Assembly: GCA_031272705.1 (NCBI GenBank) | Contig: JAISTG010000018.1 | Span: 1-43,594, forward strand | Origin: Bacteroidales bacterium | Lineage (GTDB): Bacteria; Bacteroidota; Bacteroidia; Bacteroidales; P3 | Length of the DNA: 43,594 nucleotides | Direction of reading: 5' to 3' | Shown here: positions 26,026 to 33,673 of the stretch, in pieces | How positions within the stretch are numbered: the stretch's first letter is position 1 | How the letters are laid out: the number at the start of each line of letters is the position of its first letter | Translations under genes and position numbers: made by a program | Notes under the pieces: model-generated | The model's database searches: none | What the model saw: the letters and a program-made list of their open reading frames with translations, nothing else | Told to the model about the DNA's origin: nothing

Positions 26026-26886
26026 TTATCTCAAAACCTCTATCACACCTGCCTTAATTTCTTTTCCGTCTTCGGTTTTTAGCAATAATTTATAAAAGTA
26101 AGTTCCTGTCGGCAGATTCTGTGCATCCCAGTCGTTCTGATAATGACTTGCTGAAAAGATTTGCCTTCCCGACCGCGTCCAAATAACAAGTACGTTATCG
26201 GGATAAAGTTCCAGATTGCCAATAACAAAGAAATCATTTATTCCATCTCCATTAGGCGTTATTACATTAGGTATTTGCAGTTTTGCCGACAGATTTGGAG
26301 TTTCCGTTTTCTGCAAATGAGACTTTGGAGTTTGAACGGAAGAGTTTGTAGTTACTGCTTCGGAATTATTTTCCTTAGCAGTAACTTTCTCAATGTTTGT
26401 TTTATAATTTTGTGAGGTAGCAATAGGCTCACTCTTTGAAGGATTGCTAAACTCAATCTCTGTATTATTATTGTCCGGTTCTGTTATACAGTCGCTGAAA
26501 TCCGTTTTGATGTTTGCAGGTTCGGTTTTGACAATTTCTTTTGCCGAAGGAGTTATTTGTTCTGTCGTAACGGGTTCTACAACAGACTCTTTTGCCGTAT
26601 CATTCGCAACAATGGTACTGACAGCAGGCTGTTTCGCCTCACTATTAACGCTTTTCGCAATAAAATAACCGCCAACCGCAAGAGCCACAGCCGATATGCT
26701 TACAATTACTGCCTTTGTTGCTCCCGCTATAACCGAGCCGGCAGCCTGTGTTGCCGCAGATGCCCCTCCGCTTGCTGCAGAAGCATTAAGCCCTGCCTCA
26801 ATTCTGTTAAACAGATTGGGGTTTGCATTAACTTTTCTGTTAGTTAGCGTTTGCTTAAATATCCTGTCTATATTCATATTATTCAA
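26026..26886 (-). CDS. Anti-sigma-like membrane protein with type B (gliding-associated) C-terminal domain
   Basis: The 286-aa protein has a short cytoplasmic N-terminus with an anti-sigma-like opening (NIDRIFKQTLTNRKV...NLFNRIEAGL), an Ala/Gly-rich stretch, one membrane segment (about residues 57-78), a Thr/Glu-rich periplasmic linker, and a C-terminal domain of about 85 residues: ITPNGDGINDFFVIG, then WDAQNLPTGTYFYKLLLKT. That last domain is the type B T9SS sorting domain (gliding-motility-associated C-terminal family). It lacks a cleavable signal peptide. The gene lies 4 bp after an ECF sigma factor gene, so it is probably that factor's regulator. Confidence 0.8.
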   Translation of the reverse strand: MNNMNIDRIFKQTLTNRKVNANPNLFNRIEAGLNASAASGGASAATQAAGSVIAGATKAVIVSISAVALAVGGYFIAKSVNSEAKQPAVSTIVANDTAKESVVEPVTTEQITPSAKEIVKTEPANIKTDFSDCITEPDNNNTEIEFSNPSKSEPIATSQNYKTNIEKVTAKENNSEAVTTNSSVQTPKSHLQKTETPNLSAKLQIPNVITPNGDGINDFFVIGNLELYPDNVLVIWTRSGRQIFSASHYQNDWDAQNLPTGTYFYKLLLKTEDGKEIKAGVIEVLR

Positions 26887-26890
26887 TTAT

Positions 26891-27451
26891 TTACTTATTA
26901 TTCAATATATCATAAAGATATTGTTTCATTTTGTTTCTTGCCCTGTACATATTTACCTTCACGGCATCTTTACTTATCCGCAGAATATTTGCAATCTCTT
27001 CGTTGTTAAGTTCATCTATGGCACTCATATTAAACACCGACCGCATCAATGGCGGTAATCGTCTCATACAACCAATCAATTCCTCTGCCGAAAAGGCATA
27101 ATCCGTTTCCATTTCAATCATTCCGTCTGTCAAAGGCATTTTTACTTCTATCTCTTTGCTTTTTTTGTTGTGATGGAAAGAGTTTATGGCTGAATTGATG
27201 ATTACTTTCTTGAGCCAGCCTGCGAACATTTGATTACCTTCTTTGCCCAAATCGCGGTACAGATGAATGTTTTGAAATGCCCTTAAAAAGCCTTCCATAA
27301 GCATATCTTCCGCTTCTTCATCGCTTGAAGCGTAACGCTGACACAAGGCTAACATATAATCTTTATATTTTTCAAAAACAGCCTTCTGTGCCTTTCTTTC
27401 GCCGTTCTTACACTGCTCAATAAGCATATTAAATGCCGTATTATCTTCCAT
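26891..27451 (-). CDS. ECF RNA polymerase sigma factor
   Basis: The 186-aa protein has region 2 (YKDYMLALCQRYASSDEEAE, DMLMEGFLRAFQNI) and region 4 (LPPLMRSVFNMSAIDELNNE, then RISKDAVKVNMYRARNKMKQ). It resembles Bacteroidota ECF factors such as SigP, which couples PorX to T9SS genes in Porphyromonas, but the match to SigP specifically is not established here. The anti-sigma-like gene follows 4 bp downstream. A minus-strand TATTTTTG element (27520-27527) lies upstream. Confidence 0.93.
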   Translation of the reverse strand: MEDNTAFNMLIEQCKNGERKAQKAVFEKYKDYMLALCQRYASSDEEAEDMLMEGFLRAFQNIHLYRDLGKEGNQMFAGWLKKVIINSAINSFHHNKKSKEIEVKMPLTDGMIEMETDYAFSAEELIGCMRRLPPLMRSVFNMSAIDELNNEEIANILRISKDAVKVNMYRARNKMKQYLYDILNNK

Positions 27452-27573
27452 TACTCCTAATTAAACATTTTTTTTTGTCATTTGGTAACATCATTATCTG
27501 CTTTTTTTCTTTTGGAATGCAAAAATAGTATTTTTTTATCAACAAAAATTATATCCAAATCTGATTCCGCTTT

Positions 27574-27653
27574 CCTGAAATCAAATTACAGAAAATTAGA
27601 ATCAAATTCTAAAATGCTGTAATTTGATTCTAATTTTTTATAATTTGATTTCA
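27574..27653. repeat. Phased 21-bp palindromic-word array (4 units)
   Basis: Exact words start at 27579, 27600, 27621 and 27642 in orientations F F R R. The linkers are ACAGAAAATTAG, CTAAAATGCTGT and CTAATTTTTTAT. CCTGA (27574-27578) and TCA (27651-27653) bound it, as in the 4.4-kb array. It lies in the divergent gap between the sigma factor gene and the ncRNA. Confidence 0.88.
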
Positions 27654-27758
27654 AAATCCGATAAATTTATCATAATAAAATACTGCGGAATTTCCGTATT
27701 GTATAAGCGTTTTCTGCGGTGTTTATAACAAAAAAGCGAAAAAAAATATCAAAAAAAC

Positions 27759-27788
27759 TTGTTGATTAAAAATCTTTTTGTACCTTTG
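27759..27788 (+). promoter_or_regulatory. Promoter of the structured ncRNA
   Basis: TTG (27759-27761), exactly 19 nt, then TACCTTTG (27781-27788). The next 270 bp contain no credible start codon in frame with a protein, so the transcript appears to be an RNA. Confidence 0.75.
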
Positions 27789-27795
27789 TTGCCGT

Positions 27796-27987
27796 GATTT
27801 TGGAGTAAATTGTAAAGATTTGCAAAGAAATTACAATATATAATAGCGTTATGCTTTATTCTGCCTTGAAACTTCAGCAATTTCACGGTATTGCAAGAAT
27901 AAGTAACGTTCGTAGAAATGCGAGCTTACTTGTTTGTAATACGGTAGCTGAAGACCTCAAGGCGGACAATGTAAGTCCGCTGTTTTT
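27796..27987 (+). ncRNA. Structured RNA of about 190 nt, family not identified
   Basis: The transcript would start near 27796 and end at the terminator 27962-27987. A first hairpin is ATTGTAA (from 27809) with TTACAAT (to 27837). A long imperfect hairpin follows: GCCTTGA (27863-27869) with TCAAGGC (27957-27963), CTTCAGC (27872-27878) with GCTGAAG (27947-27953), GTATT (27888-27892) with AATAC (27938-27942), and AAGTAA (27901-27906) with TTACTT (27926-27931). An asymmetric internal loop lies between the second and third helices. Size and a single long hairpin with a bubble recall 6S RNA, but I cannot confirm that. It could instead act as a leader for the exported-protein genes at 28067 onward. 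Confidence 0.6.
27962..27987 (+). terminator. Rho-independent terminator of the ncRNA
   Basis: GCGGAC (27962-27967), a 7-nt loop, GTCCGC (27975-27980), then TGTTTTT. The left arm shares two bases with the ncRNA helix strand TCAAGGC, so the two foldings compete slightly. Confidence 0.85.
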
Positions 27988-28066
27988 ATATCAGGAAAAC
28001 AAGTCTGAATAAGCCGAAAAAAGACTTTAAAGAGGAGTAGGCACTTAATTTAATTTTTTTAATAAA

Positions 28067-28479
28067 ATGAGATCAAAAAAAACACACACAACGAAAAGAA
28101 CAATGCTTTTTCTTTGGGCTGCGACAGCGGTTTTTGTTTTTGGAATGAGTAGTGCTAATGCACACATAGATGGAAATGTTGCCGTAACAACAAATCCAAA
28201 TATGGAAAATAATGATGAGTTTATTAGTAATTTTACTGAAAATGCCGGCATGTCTCTATGTGGAGGAGGTTTAACTTTTTCCTTTTCTTGCGGACAATAT
28301 GGATGTGAATCTGGGAGTGTTGTTTTTACAATGTCTAATGGAACCACATTAAAAGGAACATATGCAAAAAAAGCAATGGAGATATTCGTATTTATTGGAA
28401 TACAGGGGAAGATAATACCTTAATTTACGTAAGTGATGGTATATTTAAATTAGGGAATGTTACTCTTAGAGAATGTTAA
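28067..28479 (+). pseudogene. Small exported protein, frameshifted in a poly-A run
   Basis: The frame opens with a signal peptide (ends near SSANA) and reads DGNVAVTTNPN through a Cys-rich middle (CGGGLTFSFSCGQYGCESG) to LKGTYAKK. At A7 (28366-28372) it shifts to an unrelated tail and stops at 28423. In the +1-base frame the sequence continues as SNGDIRIYWNTGEDNTLIYV and ends at 28479, 3 bp before the next ATG. That tail resembles the paralogue at 28482 (GSYSIDG...IYFTDNNT). Restoring one A gives a protein of about 136 aa. This may be a true mutation, phase variation, or a sequencing error. Confidence 0.75.
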
Positions 28480-28481
28480 TT

Positions 28482-28868
28482 ATGAAAAAAGGAATTGTTA
28501 TTTGTTTCGTCATAATGACTAGTTTATGTACCAACGCTAACATAGATGCAAATGTTGCAATAATAAAAAAAACGGCAACAAATTTTGCAGATGCAAATTG
28601 TATTTATGGAGACTTTTTTTATAAAGAAGATGGTGAAACTATCGGGAAAATAACACTTTCCGCTAATTGTTCGTTTAGTATAAAAAATTACGAAGATGGC
28701 GGAAGTATGCAAGGAAGTTATTCTATTGATGGCGAAATATATAATGGAGCAAGTATTTATTTTACAGATAATAATACGAACAAAACTTATTCTGGCTATA
28801 TATGGATGGATAGTGGGAAAATAAAAATTTCATTTGAAGGTCTAACATTTACATCAGGGAGGAGATAA
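28482..28868 (+). CDS. Small exported protein, paralogue of the preceding gene
   Basis: The 128-aa protein has a signal peptide (CFVIMTSLCTNA) and a mature part starting NIDANVA, close to the HIDGNVA start of the preceding gene. It ends in a beta-rich stretch (SMQGSYSIDG, SIYFTDNNTNKTYSGYIW). ATG 28482 is preferred over 28473 because the upstream one overlaps the corrected end of the preceding frame. No known family is recognised. Four closely spaced genes here look co-transcribed. Confidence 0.75.
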   Translation: MKKGIVICFVIMTSLCTNANIDANVAIIKKTATNFADANCIYGDFFYKEDGETIGKITLSANCSFSIKNYEDGGSMQGSYSIDGEIYNGASIYFTDNNTNKTYSGYIWMDSGKIKISFEGLTFTSGRR

Positions 28869-28872
28869 TGCT

Positions 28873-29250
28873 ATGAAAAAGATATTGTTTCTATCTGTTT
28901 TTATAGGTTTTGGTATTTGTGTTAATGCTCAGCAATGCACAATACAAAATTCAAATAATAGTCAAATATATGTGACTAATCAAAATTTGAAAGGATGTAC
29001 TTTGAATGTTACACTTGAAAGTGATGACCCAGTTAATCCTGCTCGTGTTACTGTTAACGTGGAAGCAACATATAAAAGAGGTAATAACACTGAAACAAAA
29101 CCTTTTAAGGGAGAACTCAAAGTAAATCCTAATTCTAGCGGAAATGTCAATATTTCTGTGGATTGTTCTATTGTGAAAAATAGTAGCAATTATGAACTTG
29201 TAAATGCAAAAGTAACAGACATTTCAGGATTAAAATGTGTTAGTTTTTAA
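28873..29250 (+). CDS. Small exported beta-rich protein, function unknown
   Basis: The 125-aa protein has a signal peptide ending near VNAQ. The mature part contains four Cys residues (QQCTIQ, KGCTLN, VDCSIV, LKCVSF), which could form two disulphides, and alternating beta patterns with Asn and Ser. It starts 4 bp after the previous stop. I do not recognise a family. Confidence 0.75.
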   Translation: MKKILFLSVFIGFGICVNAQQCTIQNSNNSQIYVTNQNLKGCTLNVTLESDDPVNPARVTVNVEATYKRGNNTETKPFKGELKVNPNSSGNVNISVDCSIVKNSSNYELVNAKVTDISGLKCVSF

Positions 29251-29270
29251 CAATTAAAATTAATTTAGTA

Positions 29271-29411
29271 ATGAAGAAAATCAAAAGAATCTTATTCGTA
29301 GCAGTAGTTATATCTACGTTAGCGTTTATTGCTGTTTCTTGTTCACCGGAATTCAGTCAAGGTTTCAGAGAAGGATGGAATAGTACCGCTCCTGCTGAAT
29401 ATCGTTATTAA
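29271..29411 (+). CDS. 46-aa lipoprotein
   Basis: A short frame beginning MKKIKRILFVAVV has a lipobox AVSC (C24) and a mature peptide of 23 residues, CSPEFSQGFREGWNSTAPAE and three more. It starts 20 bp after the previous gene and is followed 45 bp later by a strong terminator, so it closes the operon. The signal and lipobox make it credible despite its length. Confidence 0.65.
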   Translation: MKKIKRILFVAVVISTLAFIAVSCSPEFSQGFREGWNSTAPAEYRY

Positions 29412-29455
29412 GAGTAACTAAACTGCTAAAGGTAGAGAATTTTCTACCTGTTAAA

Positions 29456-29489
29456 AGCCCGATAATATATGTTGTCGGGCTATTTTTTG
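29456..29489 (+). terminator. Terminator of the small exported-protein operon
   Basis: AGCCCGA (29456-29462) and TCGGGCT (29475-29481) form a 7-bp stem followed by ATTTTTT. A smaller hairpin GGTAGA/TCTACC (29431-29448) precedes it. Confidence 0.88.
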
Positions 29490-29592
29490 CTAACATTATT
29501 TAACAAGGATTTATGAAGTAGTAGTCTCACTTTTATCTATGAAGCCTATAAGTAAAAAAAATTATATCTTTGCAGCCTCAAAATCAAACAAA

Positions 29593-29982
29593 ATGAACTT
29601 TAATATACCTGAAGGATTGGAAAATCAACGTGAAACGGTTGTAAAAGAAAGCAATACGGCTATTGCTTCTGGTTCGGGCTTGCTTCCCGTCTTTGCAACT
29701 CCAGCCATGATTGCCTTAATGGAAGAAACTGCACATCAAAGCATTGCAAAACATTTGCCAAGTGGCTTTACTTCTGTAGGAACCAAGGTAAGCATAAATC
29801 ATATAAAGGCTACACCACTGGGAATAAAGGTTATATGTCATTCAAAACTTGTAAAAGTTGATGGCAGGAGGCTTTGCTTTGAGGTGAAAGCCTGTGATGA
29901 AGCTGGCTTGATTGGTAATGGAACACACGAACGATTTATCGTTGAAGCCGAACGGTTTATGAACAAAATTCAAATAAAATGA
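29593..29982 (+). CDS. Hot-dog thioesterase (FlK-like)
   Basis: The 129-aa cytoplasmic protein has the pattern of fluoroacetyl-CoA-thioesterase-like hot-dog proteins: LLPVFATPAMIALMEETAHQ (catalytic Glu/His region), TSVGTKVSINHIKATPLG, and a C-terminal GNGTHERFIV. The physiological acyl-CoA is unknown. ATG 29593 is used because a TATCTTTGCAGCC promoter element (29565-29577) lies just upstream. It overlaps purN by 4 bp (ATGA), indicating translational coupling. Confidence 0.85.
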   Translation: MNFNIPEGLENQRETVVKESNTAIASGSGLLPVFATPAMIALMEETAHQSIAKHLPSGFTSVGTKVSINHIKATPLGIKVICHSKLVKVDGRRLCFEVKACDEAGLIGNGTHERFIVEAERFMNKIQIK

Positions 29983-30542
29983 CACGATTAGCATTGTTTG
30001 CTTCCGGCAATGGAACTAATGTTCAGCAGATTGCAGAATACTTTATTGGAAATCCAAATGTTAAGGTTGAAATTGTAATACTTAATAAGAAAAATGCTTT
30101 CGCCGGAGAACGTGCTGCAAGGCTTGGGATTGACAGCGTATATTTTAATCGTAATGATTTCTATCAAAGTGATAATGTGTTGAATTGTCTTATTGAACGG
30201 CGGATTGACTATATTATTTTAGCGGGATTTCTTTGGCTCGTTCCTGATAACCTTTTGACTCATTTTGAAAGCAAAATCCTGAATATCCATCCTGCATTGC
30301 TACCTGCTTATGGAGGCAAAGGTATGTACGGACATTATGTTCATGAGGCTGTTGTGGCTAATGGTGAGCGTATTTCGGGCATTAGCATTCACCTTGTGAA
30401 TAAGGAATACGATAAAGGACGGATTCTGTTTCAGGCTACCTGTCCTCTCTCTGCCGAAGATACGCCTGATGACCTTGCTGCAAAGGTTCATCTTTTGGAA
30501 AAGGCGTATTTCCCATCGTTAATTGCTGCCTGGCTTCGGTAA
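29979..30542 (+). CDS. purN: Phosphoribosylglycinamide formyltransferase
   Basis: PurN transfers formyl from 10-formyl-tetrahydrofolate to GAR in purine synthesis. The 187-aa length is normal. Visible motifs are FASGNGTNVQQI for phosphate binding and ILNIHPALLPAYGGKGMYG with catalytic N102 and H104; D145 lies in NKEYDKGRI. The last 107 bp overlap the 3' end of the convergent methyltransferase gene. Confidence 0.96.
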   Translation: MTRLALFASGNGTNVQQIAEYFIGNPNVKVEIVILNKKNAFAGERAARLGIDSVYFNRNDFYQSDNVLNCLIERRIDYIILAGFLWLVPDNLLTHFESKILNIHPALLPAYGGKGMYGHYVHEAVVANGERISGISIHLVNKEYDKGRILFQATCPLSAEDTPDDLAAKVHLLEKAYFPSLIAAWLR

Positions 30543-31725
30543 AATTACGTTTTTGTTTCTTTGCTTTTTTACTTCCGTGATACAAATCAAACTTACAGAA
30601 CCGACATTCAAGGCTTCCATTATACAGAGTTATCTTTTTACTCGGCTTTAAGCCTATTTTTTTCAATGCAAACAGGTCGGAAGATATAACCCAAGCCTCA
30701 TTGTGTGAGCCGTTAGCAGCATTCCCCGCATATCTTCCCTTGAAAACGTTACCCATATTTTCGTAAAGTTCAATTATATCTTCAACATGAAGTCGTTCTC
30801 CATAAGGAGGATTGGTTATAATGAGCGTTTTACCTTCGGGCAGTGTGCTTTCAAGAATATCTTTGCGACAAACGCTTATATCCTTGTGCAAAAGAGCATT
30901 TTTGATGTTTTCGGTGGCTACTGCTATTGCACGTTTGGAAATATCAGAGCCACAAATCTGATAGTCAAAATCACACATTGCTGCATCAGCCTGCTCTTTC
31001 ACTTTCCTAAATTCAGGTTTTGAATAATCGTTCCATTTTTGAAATGCAAAGCCTTTGCGATAATATTGTGCCGGAATGTTCATAGCATACATTGCTGCTT
31101 CAATAAGTAATGTTCCTGAGCCGCACATAGGGTCATAGAAATTGCAGTCCTTGTTCCATTTGCTTAAAAGAATAAGACCGGATGCAAGCACCTCGTTCAT
31201 AGGTGCTTCTCCTGTATCGGTACGATAGCCTCTTTTGAACAGGCTATCGCCCGAAGAATCAAGCGAAAGAGTAACATTGTCTTCAAAAATACGGATATTG
31301 AGTCGCAAATCAGCATCTTCTCTCACTACAGTAGGACGAATGCCGAACATTTTGCGAAGACGGTCGCATATAGCATCTTTTGCCTTCTGCGAAGCGTAGA
31401 GTGAATGTGTAAAAAGTTCGCTGTATATTGACGAATCTATGTAAAGTGTTCCTTCGGGATTGATATGTTTCTCCCATTTGATATTATAAACCTGTTGATA
31501 CAACTCTTCGGGGTTTGAAGCCTTAAAAGAGGCTATCGGTTTGAGGACGCATAAGGCGGTTCGCAGACAATAGTTAGCACGATACAGCATTTTCATATCT
31601 CCTTCAAAGCCTACAGCCCTGTGCATTAACTCTATATTATTTGCTCCAAGCGTTTCTAATTCCTGAGCCAGCGGTTCTTCCAAACCAAACATTGTTTTGG
31701 CAACCATTTTGAAGTCTTTGTTCAT
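30436..31725 (-). CDS. rlmL: THUMP-domain rRNA methyltransferase (RlmL N-terminal type)
   Basis: The 429-aa cytoplasmic enzyme has an N-terminal ferredoxin-like/THUMP region (about residues 1-155) and a class I SAM methyltransferase domain with FYDPMCGSGTLLIEAA and the catalytic ITNPPYGERL (N6/N2 methylation of purines). It corresponds to the RlmL/YpsC group that modifies 23S rRNA guanosine. The domain should end near CKFDLYHGSKKAKKQ; about 36 more residues are read antisense to purN. It is the third gene of a gldB, LtaS-like, rlmL order with short gaps. Confidence 0.9.
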   Translation of the reverse strand: MNKDFKMVAKTMFGLEEPLAQELETLGANNIELMHRAVGFEGDMKMLYRANYCLRTALCVLKPIASFKASNPEELYQQVYNIKWEKHINPEGTLYIDSSIYSELFTHSLYASQKAKDAICDRLRKMFGIRPTVVREDADLRLNIRIFEDNVTLSLDSSGDSLFKRGYRTDTGEAPMNEVLASGLILLSKWNKDCNFYDPMCGSGTLLIEAAMYAMNIPAQYYRKGFAFQKWNDYSKPEFRKVKEQADAAMCDFDYQICGSDISKRAIAVATENIKNALLHKDISVCRKDILESTLPEGKTLIITNPPYGERLHVEDIIELYENMGNVFKGRYAGNAANGSHNEAWVISSDLFALKKIGLKPSKKITLYNGSLECRFCKFDLYHGSKKAKKQKRNFTEARQQLTMGNTPFPKDEPLQQGHQAYLRQREDR

Positions 31726-31739
31726 ATTATTTTAGTATT

Positions 31740-33668
31740 TTATTTCGGTGTAAGTTTATTTTCTATCAGTCTATTGTTGTACTGCTGAATGATAGCACGG
31801 GTTATATTACAATGTTTCTTTGCTATGGATGGGTATTGTACCGCAATATCGTTTTTGAGGTAAGGATCGTTTGTTATATTGTATAATTCCAATGGTTTGT
31901 TCTCACAGTACTTGCTCATATAGTCCCCAATGGTTAGCATATATTCCTCATTCATATAATAGATATAAAACCTTGTTGCAGTATCAAAAGCAGAACGTCC
32001 AAAGGAAAAAACAGGTGTTGTAATGTGAAGTAAATCCGCTATGGTAGGAATAATATCTGTCTGTTGCACACGCTCATTGCTTTCAATACCATGCTTTAAG
32101 AGTGGCGAGTAAATAATCATTGGTATGCGGAAAAGCCCCATCTGTGTCCGAAATTCCTTACTTTGTGTCAGAGAAGAGTGGTCTGCGGTTATTATAAATA
32201 AGGTATTGTCGTACCAGTCGGTTTTTTGGGCGGCTTCAAAGAACTTTTGCAATGCGTAATCGGCATATCCAAGTGTTTCATGCACAATAAGAGTACCCTT
32301 TGGAAAACGATTGACGTACTGTTTTGGTATAGTATAGGGATGATGTGAAGAAATAGTGAATACGGCAGAAGCAAAAGGCTGACGAAGCGTGTCAAGACAA
32401 CAACACATATATTGAAGAAATGGCTCATCAAAAATTCCCCAGTTGCCATCGTAATCTTTACGGTTGTTATATTCGTTCATACCATAGTAGAAATCAAATC
32501 CTACCTTTTTCGTAAATACATTAAAATTCATAGAACCGTTATATCCGCCGTGGAAAAAGGCTGTCATATAGCCCTTGTCTCTTAATACCGAAGCAAAAGA
32601 GCCAAGCGTATTTTCACCATACTTTGCTGTGATGTAACTTTCTTCCATCAATAACGGCAAACCCGATACTACGGCAGGGATTCCGTCAATGGATTTCTTT
32701 CCATTAGCCATTCCCTGAAACACAATGCTTTTCTGTGCAAGTTTATCCAAAAATGGCGTGTATGAAGGGCAGATACCCTTGTTGTAAGTGCCAAGATATT
32801 CCGCAGAGAAACTCTCTAAAATTATTACAACTACATTTGTTTTTCCTGCCTCAAGTCTTTGTGAAAACAAAGTGTCTGCCCATATTTCCGTTTGCGGCTT
32901 ATAGATCGGTGTAAAGTAAGTTTGGAGAGTTGCTTCTTCAAAATAAATTTTCTTTTCTACGCCTTCTTTTCCCAAAGTGCGATAAAGAGTAAATGGAGTG
33001 TTGAGTACGAGTGCCGAATTTTGCGTTGTACTGTACAGAGAGGCTTGCATAAGATTCAAAGGTCGCACCTGAAAACCTCCCCTTATTGATATAAATATGG
33101 TACAGCAGGCTAAAATGAATACAAGAGCCTGTTTCACAAACCATTTCTTTGTGTAATACATTTCTTCAACGTTGTAACGGCGGTTTATTCTGCGGAAAAG
33201 ATAAATGAAAACCACGTTTAACGATACAAAAACGACTACAATAAGCCAGTAATCCCTTATAAACTGGGGTATCAATTCCCCAAAGTCTCCTCCAATACCA
33301 AGATAGCGTATGATGTCAGAGGTCATTCGTTTGAACGTAAAGCGATAATAACCCATATCAACACAGGAAACAAACATTATAAACTCTGTTCCAAGAATGT
33401 AAAAGAAGTTTGCAATGCCTCTGTAATAACGATTTTGTTTAATGGATACAGGTAATAACATAAGTAAAAGGTATGGCAACAGGTAGATACTTGTTGTTGA
33501 GAGTGCAAAACGCAAGAAGCCGAGTTTTATTTTAATCAAAGAGTCAAAGTCATCTATGTTAAAGAGATTGCGATTGACAAGATAGAAAATGACCTGCGTA
33601 AGTAAGAGCATCAGCAATGTTAGCAGATATTTCAGCGGGATTTGCATATACGATGGTGTTGTTTTCAT
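31740..33668 (-). CDS. LtaS-like membrane sulfatase/phosphotransferase
   Basis: The 642-aa protein has five N-terminal membrane segments (within residues 1-205) and an extracytoplasmic alkaline-phosphatase-superfamily domain starting at VVIILESFSAEYLG. The nucleophile is probably the Ser in NGKKSIDGIPAV, and metal ligands lie in FFHGGYNGSMNF and IITADHSSL. Relatives are LtaS and OpgB-type phosphoglycerol transferases; the acceptor in Bacteroidota is not known to me. It starts 5 bp after gldB. Confidence 0.9.
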   Translation of the reverse strand: MKTTPSYMQIPLKYLLTLLMLLLTQVIFYLVNRNLFNIDDFDSLIKIKLGFLRFALSTTSIYLLPYLLLMLLPVSIKQNRYYRGIANFFYILGTEFIMFVSCVDMGYYRFTFKRMTSDIIRYLGIGGDFGELIPQFIRDYWLIVVVFVSLNVVFIYLFRRINRRYNVEEMYYTKKWFVKQALVFILACCTIFISIRGGFQVRPLNLMQASLYSTTQNSALVLNTPFTLYRTLGKEGVEKKIYFEEATLQTYFTPIYKPQTEIWADTLFSQRLEAGKTNVVVIILESFSAEYLGTYNKGICPSYTPFLDKLAQKSIVFQGMANGKKSIDGIPAVVSGLPLLMEESYITAKYGENTLGSFASVLRDKGYMTAFFHGGYNGSMNFNVFTKKVGFDFYYGMNEYNNRKDYDGNWGIFDEPFLQYMCCCLDTLRQPFASAVFTISSHHPYTIPKQYVNRFPKGTLIVHETLGYADYALQKFFEAAQKTDWYDNTLFIITADHSSLTQSKEFRTQMGLFRIPMIIYSPLLKHGIESNERVQQTDIIPTIADLLHITTPVFSFGRSAFDTATRFYIYYMNEEYMLTIGDYMSKYCENKPLELYNITNDPYLKNDIAVQYPSIAKKHCNITRAIIQQYNNRLIENKLTPK

Positions 33669-33673
33669 TTGTG

